Positions 44,936 through 55,987 are shown, counted from the stretch's first letter. The stretch is DNA of 64,000 nt from Tenacibaculum sp. SG-28 (GCF_002954385.1 NZ_MQVY01000006.1:40201-104200), one strand, 5' to 3'. Notes: generated by a model from the sequence alone, not told the origin. Translations and numbers: made by a program.

Positions 44936-46414
44936 ATGGAATTATTCGAAGAGAATCAGTTAAAGATATACAACTCATTATCAAAAAGTAAAGAGGTTTT
45001 TAAACCCATAACAGAGGGTAGCGTTGGAATGTATGTATGTGGTCCTACGGTATATAGTAACGTTCATCTTGGTAATATTAGAACCTTTATGTCTTTTGAC
45101 ATGGTCTTTCGTTATTTATTGCATTTAGGGTATAAAGTACGCTATGTACGAAATATTACCGATGCTGGTCACTTAGAAAATGATGCAGATGAAGGAGAGG
45201 ATAGAATAGCAAAAAAAGCAAGATTAGAACAAATAGAGCCCATGGAGGTTGTGCAGCGCTATACTGTAGACTTTCATACAGTAGCTGCAAAATATAATTT
45301 TTTACCACCGAGTATTGAACCTACTGCAACCGGTCATATTGTAGAGCAAATTGAAATGATTAAGGAGATCTTGGATAAAGGATTTGCCTATGAAGTAAAT
45401 GGCTCGGTATACTTCGACGTATTAAAATATAACGAAGACCACAATTACGGTGTTTTGTCTGGAAGAACGGTAGAGGACGCAATTCACAATACTAGAGCTC
45501 TTGACGGCCAATCGGATAAAAAGAATCCACAAGATTTTGCTTTGTGGAAAAAAGCAGATGAACGTCATATTATGCGGTGGCCTTCTCCTTGGAGTGATGG
45601 TTTTCCTGGGTGGCATTTAGAGTGTTCTGCTATGAGCTCTAAATATTTAGGGGATCAAATTGATATTCACGGCGGTGGTATGGATTTAAAATTCCCACAT
45701 CATGAATGTGAAATAGCCCAATCACATACTTGTTCTGGAGTACAGCCAGTAAACTACTGGATGCACGCCAATATGTTGCTGCTCAATGGACAGAAAATGG
45801 CGAAGTCTACAGGTAATTTTATATTGCCGGAAGAGATATTAACGGGAAATAATGAAATTTTACCAAAAGCATTTACTGCAGGAGTGGTTCGCTTTTTTAA
45901 TATGCAAGCACATTACCGAAGTATTTTAGATTTTTCAAACGACGCTTTATTAGCTTCCGAAAAGGGATATAATAAATTAATGGAGGCCATTCGTTCCCTT
46001 AAAAATATTTCCACAGGGAAAGCATCTTCTTTCAATGTACACGATTGGAGAAAAAAGTGTTATGATGCTATGAACGATGATTTTAACACTCCTGTTTTGA
46101 TTTCTCATTTGTTTGAAGCAGTTAAGTATATAAATCTTTTAAAAGATAATAAAGCAGATATCACTTCTGAAGATAAGCTTCTATTGCAAGAAACCTTGCA
46201 CGCCTTTGTTTTTGATATTTTAGGTTTAGTTAAAGGAGAAGAACAATCAGCTTCTACTAAAATTGATGGGGTGGTAACATTGTTAATTAAACTTAGAAAA
46301 GAAGCGAGAGAAAATAAAGACTGGGCACTTTCTGATAAAATTAGAGATGAATTACTTGCCTTAGGAATTCAATTAAAAGACGGAAGAGAAGGGACAACTT
46401 TTACGATACAGTAA
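44936..46414 (+). CDS. cysS: cysteinyl-tRNA synthetase
   Basis: A 492-residue class I synthetase. [20 protein letters not shown] contains the zinc cysteine and the HIGH-type motif (HLGN); GWHLECSAM and [10 protein letters not shown] supply other zinc ligands; KMAKSTGN is the KMSKS loop. It charges tRNA-Cys in the cytoplasm. The yidD start codon follows its stop with no gap, and lgt follows yidD, a translation-to-envelope gene order common in Bacteroidota. TATCTTTA near 44908 is an imperfect promoter box. Confidence 0.97.
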   Translation: MELFEENQLKIYNSLSKSKEVFKPITEGSVGMYVCGPTVYSNVHLGNIRTFMSFDMVFRYLLHLGYKVRYVRNITDAGHLENDADEGEDRIAKKARLEQIEPMEVVQRYTVDFHTVAAKYNFLPPSIEPTATGHIVEQIEMIKEILDKGFAYEVNGSVYFDVLKYNEDHNYGVLSGRTVEDAIHNTRALDGQSDKKNPQDFALWKKADERHIMRWPSPWSDGFPGWHLECSAMSSKYLGDQIDIHGGGMDLKFPHHECEIAQSHTCSGVQPVNYWMHANMLLLNGQKMAKSTGNFILPEEILTGNNEILPKAFTAGVVRFFNMQAHYRSILDFSNDALLASEKGYNKLMEAIRSLKNISTGKASSFNVHDWRKKCYDAMNDDFNTPVLISHLFEAVKYINLLKDNKADITSEDKLLLQETLHAFVFDILGLVKGEEQSASTKIDGVVTLLIKLRKEARENKDWALSDKIRDELLALGIQLKDGREGTTFTIQ

Positions 46415-46666
46415 ATGAGACAAATTTTAATATATCCATTTGTTTTATTGGTTCGATTTTACCAACTCGCAATATCGCCGTATACCCCATCAACATGTAG
46501 GTATTCACCAACGTGCTCGCAGTATACAATAGAGGCTTTACAAAGGCACGGGTTGTTTTATGGAGGTTGGTTAGCAATAAAACGTATTTTTAGTTGTCAC
46601 CCATGGGGCGGATGTGGCTATGATCCTGTACCCGAAAAAAGAGATAAAAAAAACAATAACAAATAA
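46415..46666 (+). CDS. yidD: membrane protein insertion efficiency factor YidD
   Basis: An 83-residue protein with the family signature [20 protein letters not shown] and [12 protein letters not shown], including the conserved cysteines. YidD assists insertion of inner-membrane proteins and associates with the membrane through an amphipathic N-terminus. It starts immediately after the cysS stop, so it is translated from the same message. The C-terminal tail is short and lysine-rich. Confidence 0.95.
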   Translation: MRQILIYPFVLLVRFYQLAISPYTPSTCRYSPTCSQYTIEALQRHGLFYGGWLAIKRIFSCHPWGGCGYDPVPEKRDKKNNNK

Positions 46667-46716
46667 AAACATTAACCTAATTTTGGTTAGTTTCACTAAA
46701 AAAATAAATAGTATAT

Positions 46717-47579
46717 ATGACTTTTTTATCCATAGTTTGGGATCAAGATCCTGAAATTTTTAAAATAGGTAGTTTTGGTATCCGATGGTATAGTTTAATG
46801 TTTGTTTTAGCATTCCTTCTTGGACTTCATTTTATGAAAAAGATTTTCATAGAAGATAAGATATCGGTAGAAAAACTCGATCCACTTTTTATGTATGTTT
46901 TTATTTCGATGTTAGTGGGAATGCGTCTTGGAGATGTTTTCTTTTACAGTTGGGATTATTACCAAAATCATCTGTTAGAAATATTTTTGCCTATTAAAAA
47001 ACAAGAGGGTGCAACCGCACTTTTTGGCATGCTAAAAGGATGGAAATTTACTGGTTTTACGGGTTTTGCTTCCCATGGAGCCGCCATTGCAATTCCTATT
47101 GCATTGTATTTTTATGCCAAAAAACATTTACAGAAGCCTTGGCTGTTTATTCTAGATAGACTTGCTATTATGGTTGCGCTTGCTGGTTTTTTATAAGAAC
47201 TGGTAATTTTTTTAACTCTGAGATTTATGGGAAACCAACAGGAACAAGTTTCGGTGTTATCTTTAAAAGAGCAGGGGAGACTGTAGCTCGTTACCCAACC
47301 CAATTATTTGAGGCTTTTAGTTATCTGGCCTTGTTCTTCGTATTGTGGTATTATTACTGGAAGACCGATAAAAAACACCAATCCGGTTTTTTGTTTGGTG
47401 TATTTATGATTGTTTTGTGGTCGCTACGATTTTTTATCGAGTTCTTAAAAGAACCACAGGTTGCCGGCAGAGAGGATTGGGTATTTAATTCCCTAAATAC
47501 TGGGCAAGTTCTGAGTATTCCGCTTGTGGGAATTGGCATTTGGTTAGTATTGCGAAGTAAGAATACCATTACAGAATAA
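46717..47579 (+). CDS. lgt: prolipoprotein diacylglyceryl transferase, frameshifted in this sequence
   Basis: The first frame ends at 47196 in ...VALAGFL, and the protein resumes one frame over as IRTGNFFNSEIYGKPTG, running to 47579. One missing T in the T6 run at 47187-47192 explains it; joined length is 287 residues. FTGFASHGAAIAIPIAL carries the catalytic histidine and RTGNFFNSEIYG is the Lgt signature. Lgt adds diacylglycerol to lipobox cysteines and is usually indispensable in Gram-negative bacteria; the many lipoproteins in this window depend on it, so a sequencing error is far likelier than loss. TAATTTTG at 46678-46685 is a probable promoter box. A strong terminator follows. Confidence 0.92.
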
Positions 47580-47582
47580 AGT

Positions 47583-47612
47583 AAAACCCAAGCCATTCAG
47601 CTTGGGTTTTTT
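47583..47612 (+). terminator. terminator of lgt
   Basis: An 11-bp stem, AAAACCCAAGC / GCTTGGGTTTT (arms 47583-47593 and 47600-47610), begins a few bases after the lgt stop and ends in a T6 run. Confidence 0.92.
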
Positions 47613-47716
47613 GGTGTTTACCTTTTAATTCAACTTCTAGTTCTATGCTTTTGTATTTTTAGAAGTAACAAAGTATTAACCGTTATATGGATAGCATTTA
47701 GATTAATATTACGATT

Positions 47717-48376
47717 ATGAAATTAAAGGCATGCCTCATTACTATTCTCATTTTCTTGACGCAATCATGTAGTGTGTCTATTACCTCTTTACTTTCTAAT
47801 GCACCACCAGGTCAGGCCATAATTCAGTCTTCCGATGGAAGCTTTAGCGCTATTATGGGATTACAAGAGGCATTTGGTTTGCTTCAAAATAATGAAACAT
47901 TATATGTTTCCTCCGGAAAAGTAGAGTTAACAAGTTCGCTCCTTGTTTCGAATTTGAATAACATTAAAATAATCGGAAACAACACCGCTTTAGTAGCATT
48001 GTTGGATATACCAGTTGTGCAGTTTAGAAATGTTACCAATGTACAGTTATCTAATATTTTAGTTGTTCATGAAATTGGCGAGTGGTGTTCACAAAATTGT
48101 ATCGAGTTTTATGACGCTTCTGATTTAATTATCCGTGATGTTAAGTTTGATGGTTCTGGATATTTTGGTTTAAGCCTAGTAAGAGTAACAAATGCAATTA
48201 TTGAGAATAATGAATTTTACAATTGTACTTATGGTCTTTCTTCTTGGGATGGCGCAAATCTAAAAGTATCTAACAATAAATTTTACAACAATCGAAAAGC
48301 AGATATTATGGAGTCTGATCCTGGTCAGTTCCTTAACGATTATACCAAAGACAATACTTTCGAAAGAAAGCTCTAG
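47717..48376 (+). CDS. lipoprotein with right-handed parallel beta-helix
   Basis: A 219-residue lipoprotein, lipobox cysteine at 18 (LTQSCSV). From about residue 60 the sequence is built of short regular turns with asparagine ladders (SNLNNIKIIGNNTALVAL, RNVTNVQLSNILVV, ASDLIIRDVKFDGSGYFG, VTNAIIENNEFYNC, ANLKVSNNKFYNN), typical of right-handed parallel beta-helices (PL6/NosD-like). Many such proteins bind or cleave polysaccharides, but no catalytic residues stand out. Surface location is likely. It stands alone between lgt and an unrelated repeat protein. Confidence 0.8.
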   Translation: MKLKACLITILIFLTQSCSVSITSLLSNAPPGQAIIQSSDGSFSAIMGLQEAFGLLQNNETLYVSSGKVELTSSLLVSNLNNIKIIGNNTALVALLDIPVVQFRNVTNVQLSNILVVHEIGEWCSQNCIEFYDASDLIIRDVKFDGSGYFGLSLVRVTNAIIENNEFYNCTYGLSSWDGANLKVSNNKFYNNRKADIMESDPGQFLNDYTKDNTFERKL

Positions 48377-48476
48377 TCTTTTTTTTAATGGCATTGTTTT
48401 TGTTTCTACTTATATTAAACAAAGGCATTATGTTGTTTTTCGTTCGTTATATTTTTTAATTTAAATTACTGTTATC

Positions 48477-49253
48477 ATGAAATTTTTCAATCTTTTAGGA
48501 ATCATTTTTTTATTTCCTTTACTGAGTTTTAGTCAAGATTTATCTGTAAATGTAGATAAAGATAATGGAATACTTGGATCGGTCTATATCAAAAAAGGTA
48601 GTACGGTATTTAAGGTAGGTCATTCTTCCGGTAGTATTGAAAAAGTATACGTGTTCCAGTCTGCTGATAAGGCTAAATATTTTATGCAAAATCCTCAAAA
48701 TTCGAACTTTAACTTTAAAGCAGTACAACTTGCAGGAGGGGTACAGTTATACGTCCGTGACTACTCCAATATTGAATATTGTAAAAACTATTCTAATTAT
48801 TCTCGGGCAGGAATAGTAGGTGAGGTTTGTGGTGTTGATGGTGTTAAAATTGAATATAATTTACGCATAGGGAATAATAGTACTATAGGTATTGTTGGGA
48901 AATTAAAAAGTATAAATGGTATTAATATTAGTTATCATATAAATTACGATTCTAATGTTAGAGCAGGATATCAGGGTAAAATTTCGGCTATTTCGGATAC
49001 TAAAATTGTCTATTACAACAAATATACGAACTCAGAATTGGCAAGTTATTACGGCAAATTTAGATCGATTGGTGGGGTAGCGATTGGTTACTACGATAAA
49101 ACAAATTCAACGAGAGGATTTGAGGGGAAATTACAAAATATAGGTTCTTATAAATTTAATTATTATGAGAATTATTATAATAATCAAGCTTCTAAAATTG
49201 TAGGGAAGTTTAAATCGATTACCGGAAAGGATTCAAGGGTGATACTCTTGTAA
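48477..49253 (+). CDS. exported protein with six 25-residue beta repeats
   Basis: A 258-residue protein with a signal peptide (1-19, SFSQ). Residues about 100-254 form six tandem repeats of 24-26 residues. Each has a tyrosine-rich strand (IEYCKNYSN, ISYHINYDS, IVYYNKYTN, FNYYENYYN), then a small residue pair, a GK dipeptide (VGKLKSI, QGKISAI, YGKFRSI, EGKLQNI, VGKFKSI) and a short glycine turn. This suggests a beta-solenoid or a beta-sheet ribbon. I know no family. The gene has about 100 bp of DNA upstream and no obvious partner. Confidence 0.7.
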   Translation: MKFFNLLGIIFLFPLLSFSQDLSVNVDKDNGILGSVYIKKGSTVFKVGHSSGSIEKVYVFQSADKAKYFMQNPQNSNFNFKAVQLAGGVQLYVRDYSNIEYCKNYSNYSRAGIVGEVCGVDGVKIEYNLRIGNNSTIGIVGKLKSINGINISYHINYDSNVRAGYQGKISAISDTKIVYYNKYTNSELASYYGKFRSIGGVAIGYYDKTNSTRGFEGKLQNIGSYKFNYYENYYNNQASKIVGKFKSITGKDSRVILL

Positions 49254-49295
49254 AGTTAAAAAGGACAATAAATGGTGTTTCTAATTGTGTTTTAA

Positions 49296-51738
49296 TTACA
49301 GTTTCATATTTACCTTAAAGTTTAAAACTCTTCCTGTCATGTAATTGGGTATACCATACTGAACTTTACTGTAGGCATCTCTAACCCAGGTATTCGTGAT
49401 AGAATTTCTTATATCAAATACATTAAACAACTCCAATCCTAGGGTTAACTCTTTAAAGTTTTTTAAAAACCTGTTCGGACTTTTCTTATTGGCATCCTGA
49501 AGTATATAAGATACTCCTAAATCTGCTCTTCGATAATCATTAAGTCTACTTTGGTAGGCATAAACATCGGCATAGGCAGGAGCTCCTCCAGGAAGCCAGT
49601 ATTGTAAACGATATTTAAATATGCTTTTAAATCTGGTAGATTCGGTACGTAATCTTGAAACAATACACCAAATTTTAAACGTTGGTCTGTAGGTCTCGCG
49701 ATATACCCTTGATTTGCAATATTTTCCTCCGTTTTTAGATACCCAAAACTAAACCAACTATCACTACCTGGTACAAATTCACCATTAATACGAATATCTG
49801 CACCATAGGCATAGGCCTTGGTTACATTATCTGCTCTGTAGCGAATTCGAACGTTATCTACCGAATACGCATTTACGTCCGTGATATTTTTGTAGTATAC
49901 CTCCGTAGTGAGTTTAAAAGGACGATTCCAGAGTGTAAAACTGTAATCATTTCCAGCTACTGCATGAATTGATTTTTGCGCGCTAACCTCCGGATGAATT
50001 ACACCGTCATAGTCACGAAGTTCTTTGTAAAACGGGGGTTGGGCATACCAGCCTCCGGATATTCTAAAAAGCATGTCTTTTTCCCAATTTGGTTTTATTG
50101 CAAATTGCGCTCTTGGGCTAAAAACAAAATGACTTTGGGAGCCTTGCTCTTGGGTTGCCACATTCCACCAATGGCCTCGAATTCCCATGTTAAACCAAAT
50201 TTGGTGTTCTTTCCAATTTGTTTTTCTTGAAAATTGAACAAATCCACTAAGTCTTTGTATGTCTATATTGTTTTTTGCTCTGACGTTTTGATAGGGTTCA
50301 ATTTCGCCAGTAAATGGTTCGTAAGGTTGGTTGTTCGAACTGTGAAAAGGAGGTCTTACCGAAAAGCCTAAAGAATCAATAACCTCCCATTCGTTAATGC
50401 GATCTTTTATGTTTTCTGTTTGGAACTTCATACCAGCTTTCCATTCGTTGTTTCCATCTCTATGTGTAGCCCTAATTTGTGCGGCACTTATAAGGGCGTC
50501 TAAATCGTTTCTAGCATGGTTTATTTGTGCACCTATTCCCTGCGAAAATGCAACCTCTCCAAAGTTTTCAGATCCAATGCTAGCATCTACTTCTCCAAGA
50601 TTATAACTCGCAGCAATATCAAAATATTCTTCTTCTTGGGTGTTGAAGGAAGAAATGGTAGTGGTAATTGTAAAGTCTTCATTTACCTTGTAAGTTCCAG
50701 AAAATGCTCCGAATAAAGTTAAAAATTGATCTTGTTCTTGTCCTTGGTAAAAAACAATTAATTCCAAAGGGTTAGCAATAGTTCCAAATCTGGTTTTTCT
50801 GGTTAATGGCTTGTAGTTGTAATTGTTTAATGAAAAATTTCCCAAAAAATTTAAAGTGAATTTTTCACTAGCTTCGTAAGAAATAAAAGTTTGTGCATCG
50901 GTAAACTGTGGACGGAAATTTACTTCAGTTTGTTTGCTATTAACAAATAAGCTATTATCCCTGTATCGAATCCCGAGTATTGCGCGTAACTTGTTTTTGG
51001 CAAAGGTGTCTTCTACAGTAATACTCCCTCCTAAGAGACTAAGGTCTACTTGCGCAGCAAAAGTTTTCGGCGTTCGGTAGGTAATATCTAAAACAGAGGA
51101 TAATTTGTCGCCGTACTTCGCTTGAAAACCACCTGCTGAAAAATTTATGTTTTTAACCATGTGAGAATTCACGAAACTAAGTCCTTCTTGTTGTCCTGAA
51201 CGGATCAAAAAAGGGCGATAAATTTCGATGCCGTTAACATACACTAAGTTTTCGTCAAAATTACCACCTCTTACATTGTACTGAGTGCTTAGTTCGTTGT
51301 TGTTACTCACTCCAGGAAGTGTCATCAAAATATTTTCAACCCCTGCATTTGCTCCAATAATATTTTGGATCTTTTGCGGTTTTATTTTAGTAATTCCCTC
51401 CGCTTCATTTTTATAATTTTTAACGGTAACCTCTTCTAAATTTTCACTAATACTTTCAAGAACTGGAGAGAAAGTAAATGTTTTTTTACCTCTTGCAGTG
51501 AACTGTTTAGACACTTTTTTATAAGAAATATGACTAAAAGTTACCAATACTGTTTTTTTATTGGGATTATAAGTTGGTACGATCCATTTTCGTCCGTAGC
51601 GGTACCTTTTCCTAGATAGGTAATAGCCACACCTACTATTGGGGTTTTGTCTTTATTGGTTATCGTCCCTTTTATAACCGCTTTATTTTGCGCAAGGAGA
51701 AACGCCGGAAATAAAAGTAGTATGATTAGTTGTTTCAA
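49296..51738 (-). CDS. TonB-dependent receptor with carboxypeptidase-like domain, two frameshifts
   Basis: Three frame segments join into one receptor of about 814 residues. Signal peptide and regulatory domain (MKQLIILLLFPAFLLAQNKA, VIKGTITNKDKTPIVGVA) end at GSYQLII near 51565. The plug and barrel occupy the long frame (IIGANAGVENILMTLPGVS, NVRGGNFDENLVYVNGIEIY). The last strands continue in a third frame after about 49596 as PGGAPAYADVYAYQSRLNDY to VNMKL at 49296. Each join needs one added base. The carboxypeptidase-like N-domain and the FMPT/SRLNDYRR-type ending are typical of Bacteroidota receptors for unknown large substrates. An M23 peptidase gene sits 11 bp upstream. Confidence 0.85.
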
Positions 51739-51749
51739 AATAGATTTGT

Positions 51750-53462
51750 TTACTTTTTGTAAAACGTCGCTTTTAACGTTTTGGTATTTCCTGCATTGTC
51801 AGAAACTACAATGTTAAAAATATGTTTGCTGCCTACCAAGGGTTTATCTTTAAAGTTATAGGTTAATATTCCTTTTTTGTGATTTAACTCCATCAATATC
51901 CACTTATTATCAAGGGTTGCTCGGTAATTTTTTATTCCTGATTCGCTATCTTTAATTTTCACTTTCAGGGTCTTGTTGTTAGAAATCCATTGTCCGTCAT
52001 AAAAATTAAGCAATGCTATTTCGGGGGCTTCGTAATCAAACATTAATTTGTAATCCCCTAATGCTTTGGTGGAGGTATAGACCTTATTTTCCTTTTTTTT
52101 CGTAGCTACATACCTTGGATATTTTGCGTTGGTTACATTAGCAATGTAGACGTGGTTTTTTTGCGCAGCGTTTAACCTTTCAGTGCCAATGGTTAAGGTA
52201 TATCGCTTGTCTAAAGGAATAGTGGTATTATGCACTTGAATTAGACCATTATTAACTTTGAAATCGATATACTGATCTTCATAAAATGTGTTTTTAGGAA
52301 ATGCAATTGTGACATTTTCCTTCGAAAATTTAGCAAATTTGGTAGCGATAATTTTGTAATTTGTACTGTCATTAGCCTGGAAATTTTGCTTGCTAGTAAC
52401 TCCCTTAATAGGTATTTTGATGCGCGCTTCATTACCATTGATATCTTTCGCAATAATTTCAACGTTGTAGGATGTTTGCGCTACCGCCTCCAGTTTTCCA
52501 TCGTTGATTAAATCTTTGTATAAACTGAGTTTATTGTTGTCGAACTTGTGTGTTTTTTGGAATCGTTGTTTGTATCTTTTATAATGGGCATAGTCAATTA
52601 GCAAATTAATGTATTTACTTTCACTAAAGGAGAAGGTTTCAACATCATGATAATACACCCTACTTCCGTTTACCTTCATTTCTAGGCTAAAAATTCCATT
52701 TTTATTTGCAGCCCCATTTAGTTGGTCAAAGACACTAACCCCAAAACCAATTGTTCCCGCAGCCTCTATTCTGTTGGTGATAAAATTCCCAGTACTAATT
52801 TCCTTTAATTCTAAACTTGTTTTTTGATGTGTATTGTTTATTGTAGCATCTGCAGACAGTGGGTAAACAATTACCTTACGCATCGTTGGTTTTAGGTTGT
52901 CTTTTGGCGTAATTCCAAAAAGTAGTGGGTTGATAATGTGCTCTGTTTTAGAGTCTCGTATTTCGTAATGAAGATGTGGACCACCGGAACTACCAGTATC
53001 ACCGGTATATCCTAGTAGTTCTCCTTTCTTAAATGCGAATTGTAACGTGTCTGGAAAGAGATTACCAACAGCGTATTTTTGTTTTTTGTATTGTGCTGCT
53101 TTAATATATTCCTCCAGGGATGGTTCAAATTTTTGAAGATGTGCATATACAGTAGTATATCCATTTGGGTGTTTCATATACAATGCTTTACCAAAGCCGT
53201 ACTGTCCTATTTTTATTCTTGAAACGAATCCGTCAGCAGGAGCGTAGATCGGAATTCCCTCTTTTCCTTGCGTTTTAATATCAATTCCGGAATGAAAGTG
53301 GTTGCTTCGTAATTCTCCAAAAGTTCCCGATAGCACGATTGGTATTTTTAGAGGTGGAGCAAAATAATCGCGTGGATACTTTTCTTGGGCAGAACAAATT
53401 AAATTACATAAAAGAAGAAAGGTTAGTGTGTAAAATTTCAAAATGGCAATAGTTTTTAACAA
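51750..53462 (-). CDS. M23-family metallopeptidase
   Basis: A 570-residue exported peptidase with a signal peptide (about 1-25). The LytM domain (about 38-185) has NHFHSGIDIK (zinc ligands His57 and Asp61), YAHLQ (His108) and GGPHLHYEIRD (catalytic His163 and ligand His165). Zinc and catalytic positions are complete, so activity on peptidoglycan peptides is expected. The remaining 380 residues are beta-rich domains of unknown role, ending with an Ig-like segment (KVKIKDSESGIKNYRATLDN). It precedes the TonB receptor by 11 bp. Confidence 0.9.
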   Translation of the reverse strand: MLKTIAILKFYTLTFLLLCNLICSAQEKYPRDYFAPPLKIPIVLSGTFGELRSNHFHSGIDIKTQGKEGIPIYAPADGFVSRIKIGQYGFGKALYMKHPNGYTTVYAHLQKFEPSLEEYIKAAQYKKQKYAVGNLFPDTLQFAFKKGELLGYTGDTGSSGGPHLHYEIRDSKTEHIINPLLFGITPKDNLKPTMRKVIVYPLSADATINNTHQKTSLELKEISTGNFITNRIEAAGTIGFGVSVFDQLNGAANKNGIFSLEMKVNGSRVYYHDVETFSFSESKYINLLIDYAHYKRYKQRFQKTHKFDNNKLSLYKDLINDGKLEAVAQTSYNVEIIAKDINGNEARIKIPIKGVTSKQNFQANDSTNYKIIATKFAKFSKENVTIAFPKNTFYEDQYIDFKVNNGLIQVHNTTIPLDKRYTLTIGTERLNAAQKNHVYIANVTNAKYPRYVATKKKENKVYTSTKALGDYKLMFDYEAPEIALLNFYDGQWISNNKTLKVKIKDSESGIKNYRATLDNKWILMELNHKKGILTYNFKDKPLVGSKHIFNIVVSDNAGNTKTLKATFYKK

Positions 53463-53531
53463 AACTACTAAAATATTTCATAATGCTTTTGAAGTCTGTT
53501 GTGCAAATACAACTAAAAACTATTAAAAATT

Positions 53532-53561
53532 TTGTTTACTTCATCTATATTGATAACTTTG
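53532..53561 (+). promoter_or_regulatory. promoter of the coiled-coil/zapA genes
   Basis: TTG (53532-53534), a 19-bp spacer and TAACTTTG (53554-53561) match the Bacteroidota consensus closely. The first ATG lies 28 bp further on at 53589. Confidence 0.75.
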
Positions 53562-53588
53562 TGGAAATAGTTACATTCTCCATTCTAG

Positions 53589-53879
53589 ATGAATAATACT
53601 AAGGAAGCAATTGAATTGCTGGAAGTTAAACTTAAAGAGTTACTTTCCAAATACGAATTCTTACAAGAAGAAAATAAGATTTTGTTTCAAGATAATTCAA
53701 GATTATTGCATTTAGTAGCGGAGAAGGAGCAACAGTTAGTAATTAAGGAGCAAGAATACAAATTACTTAAAATTGCGAAAACTATTAATGGCAGTAGCGA
53801 AAACACAAAAGACACAAAATTAAAAATAAATGCTTTAATTAGAGAAATTGATAACTGTGTCAAACTCTTGAGCACATAA
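53589..53879 (+). CDS. small coiled-coil protein upstream of zapA
   Basis: A 96-residue, fully helical protein with heptad leucines through about residues 8-70 (LEVKLKELLSKYEFLQEE, RLLHLVAEKEQQLVIKEQEY) and a polar C-terminal helix. Its place 12 bp before zapA, in one transcript, suggests a ZapB-like or ZapA-partner function in division, but no sequence family can be named. Confidence 0.75.
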   Translation: MNNTKEAIELLEVKLKELLSKYEFLQEENKILFQDNSRLLHLVAEKEQQLVIKEQEYKLLKIAKTINGSSENTKDTKLKINALIREIDNCVKLLST

Positions 53880-53891
53880 TCGTTCTTTAAC

Positions 53892-54179
53892 ATGACAAAA
53901 TTAAAAGTTAATGTGGTAATAGCTGGTAGGACGTATCCCTTAAGTGTTAACGATACGGAAGAAGAGGAAGGTATGCGCAAAGCAGCTAAAAATATTAACG
54001 AATTAATTGCTGAATTTGAACAAAACTATGCGGTAGCAGATAAACAAGATGTTTTGGCGATGAGTGCATTGCAATTTGCTTCAAAACTAGAAATTATAAG
54101 CATGAAAAAAGCGGTGCAAGAAAATGAAGCATTACAAAAAATACAAGAGCTAAACGATTTGTTAGACGCTCAATTATAA
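53892..54179 (+). CDS. zapA: cell division protein ZapA
   Basis: A 95-residue ZapA homologue: VNVVIAGRTYPLSVNDTEEEEGMRKAAKNI is the N-terminal domain, followed by a helical dimerisation tail (QDVLAMSALQFASKLEII). ZapA crosslinks FtsZ filaments at the division ring. It is followed 30 bp later by a structured RNA and then rny, an order widespread in Flavobacteriia. Confidence 0.93.
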   Translation: MTKLKVNVVIAGRTYPLSVNDTEEEEGMRKAAKNINELIAEFEQNYAVADKQDVLAMSALQFASKLEIISMKKAVQENEALQKIQELNDLLDAQL

Positions 54180-54210
54180 CGTTCTTTAAAATTTAATTAT
54201 TAATATACTG

Positions 54211-54371
54211 CCTACATTAGTACATTGTTTAATAAACTCAACACTATTAGATTAAAAAGGATAAGTCTTGATTAGTAAAGTGTGCCAGCTCTGTTCTGGA
54301 TCCTTGAGGAATCAGTTAGTCCTAAACCTGTTTAACAGGAGTTTATAAAACCTTATTAATGTAGGTTTTTT
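54211..54371 (+). ncRNA. ssrS: 6S-Flavo-like RNA
   Basis: A 160-nt element between zapA and rny. Its ends pair as CCTACATTA (54211-54219) with TAATGTAGG (54357-54365), followed by a T6 run, i.e. a closed rod with intrinsic terminator. Inside lie an apical CCAG...CTGG hairpin and an imperfect central bubble, as expected for a 6S RNA that mimics an open promoter and binds RNA polymerase. The genome position (after zapA) is the known place of 6S RNA in many bacteria, and a 6S-Flavo family is described for Flavobacteriia. I identify it by position and fold, not by covariance search. Confidence 0.75.
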
Positions 54372-54390
54372 ATACAACCAAATAAAAATT

Positions 54391-55956
54391 ATGGAAGGAG
54401 TATTATTTCCTGTTTTAGCAGGAATTATAGGTTTAGCAATTGGATTTATTATTGCTAAAATGCTGGAAAAAACGAAGGCAAATAAGTTAATTCAAGAAAC
54501 ACAAAAAGAAGCAAAAGCGATACTTAAAGAAGCAAAAGTAGAGGCCGATGCGATCAAGAAAGATAAGATATTACAAGCAAAAGAGAAGTTTATCGAGCTA
54601 AAAGCACAGCACGAAAAAGTAATTTTATCTAGAGAAAAGAAAGTATCGGATATTGAAAAAAGAGTTCGCGATAAGGAGAGTCAGGTGTCTTCTGAGTTAG
54701 ATAGGAACAAAAAACTCAATAGAGAAATTCAGAAGAAAGAATCGGATTTTGATTACAAACTTCAATTTGTGGAGAAGAAACAGGCTGAAGTGGAAAAGTT
54801 ACACTTACGCCACGTGGATATGTTAGAGCAAATCTCTGGTCTTTCTGCCGATGAGGCAAAAACAGAGTTAGTTGCATCCTTAAAGGAAGAAGCAAAAGCA
54901 GATGCTATGAGTTTTGTGCAAACTACCATTGAAGAAGCGAAAATGACTGCCCAGCAAGAAGCTCGAAAAGTTGTTTTAAACACTATACAAAGAGTTGGAG
55001 TAGAGCAAGCTGTAGAGAATTGTGTTTCTGTATTCAATTTAGAGTCGGATGATGTTAAAGGAAGAATTATTGGTAGAGAGGGGCGTAATATTAGAGCTTT
55101 AGAGGCTGCAACTGGTGTTGAGATCATCGTAGACGATACTCCTGAAGCTATTATTTTATCTTGCTTTGATCCAGTTCGTAGAGAAATTGCCAGGCTTTCC
55201 ATGCACAAATTAGTGACCGATGGTAGAATTCACCCTGCAAGAATTGAAGAAATTGTTCGTAAAACAGAAAAACAAATTACCCAAGAAATAATTGAAGTAG
55301 GGAAGCGAACTGTTATTGATTTAGGTATTCATGGTCTACATCCTGAATTAATCAAAACCGTTGGTAGAATGAAATACCGTTCGTCTTATGGTCAGAATTT
55401 ACTACAGCACTCTAGAGAGGTTGCCAATTTATGTGGTATTATGGCTGCAGAAATGGGGCTTAATGTGAAAGCTGCCAAGCGAGCAGGATTACTCCACGAT
55501 ATTGGTAAAGTGCCAGAGACAGAAAGTGAATTACCACACGCCTTACTTGGGATGCAATGGGCCGAAAAGTATGGTGAAAAAGGAAATGTTTGTAATGCTA
55601 TTGGTGCACACCACGATGAAATAGAGATGAAAAGTATGATTGCTCCCATTGTTCAAGTATGTGATGCTATTTCAGGAGCACGTCCTGGAGCAAGACGACA
55701 AGTACTAGATAGCTATATTCAACGTCTGAAAGATTTAGAAGATATAGCATTTGGCTTTAGTGGTGTGCAAAAAGCATATGCGATTCAGGCTGGTAGAGAG
55801 TTACGTGTCATGGTAGAAAGTACTAAGGTTAATGATACAAAAGCTGCCGAGTTATCTTTTAATATCTCACAAAAAATCCAAAATGATATGACCTATCCAG
55901 GACAAGTAAAAGTTACGGTTATTAGGGAAACAAGATCGGTTAATGTAGCGAAGTAA
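54391..55956 (+). CDS. rny: ribonuclease Y
   Basis: A 521-residue membrane-anchored RNase. Residues 4-24 form the N-terminal membrane helix, 30-180 a long coiled coil, about 205-270 a KH RNA-binding domain ([20 protein letters not shown]) and 335-430 an HD domain ([16 protein letters not shown]). Metal-binding His-Asp is intact. RNase Y starts decay of many mRNAs at the membrane. It follows the 6S-like RNA by 19 bp. A terminator follows. Confidence 0.96.
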   Translation: MEGVLFPVLAGIIGLAIGFIIAKMLEKTKANKLIQETQKEAKAILKEAKVEADAIKKDKILQAKEKFIELKAQHEKVILSREKKVSDIEKRVRDKESQVSSELDRNKKLNREIQKKESDFDYKLQFVEKKQAEVEKLHLRHVDMLEQISGLSADEAKTELVASLKEEAKADAMSFVQTTIEEAKMTAQQEARKVVLNTIQRVGVEQAVENCVSVFNLESDDVKGRIIGREGRNIRALEAATGVEIIVDDTPEAIILSCFDPVRREIARLSMHKLVTDGRIHPARIEEIVRKTEKQITQEIIEVGKRTVIDLGIHGLHPELIKTVGRMKYRSSYGQNLLQHSREVANLCGIMAAEMGLNVKAAKRAGLLHDIGKVPETESELPHALLGMQWAEKYGEKGNVCNAIGAHHDEIEMKSMIAPIVQVCDAISGARPGARRQVLDSYIQRLKDLEDIAFGFSGVQKAYAIQAGRELRVMVESTKVNDTKAAELSFNISQKIQNDMTYPGQVKVTVIRETRSVNVAK

Positions 55957-55987
55957 GACAAGCATACCCTTATTTCAATTTAACATA

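Noticed and set aside
46717..47579. lgt as a true pseudogene
   Set aside because: The signature and catalytic segments are intact on both sides of a T-run, and Lgt is normally required; a base-call error is the better explanation.
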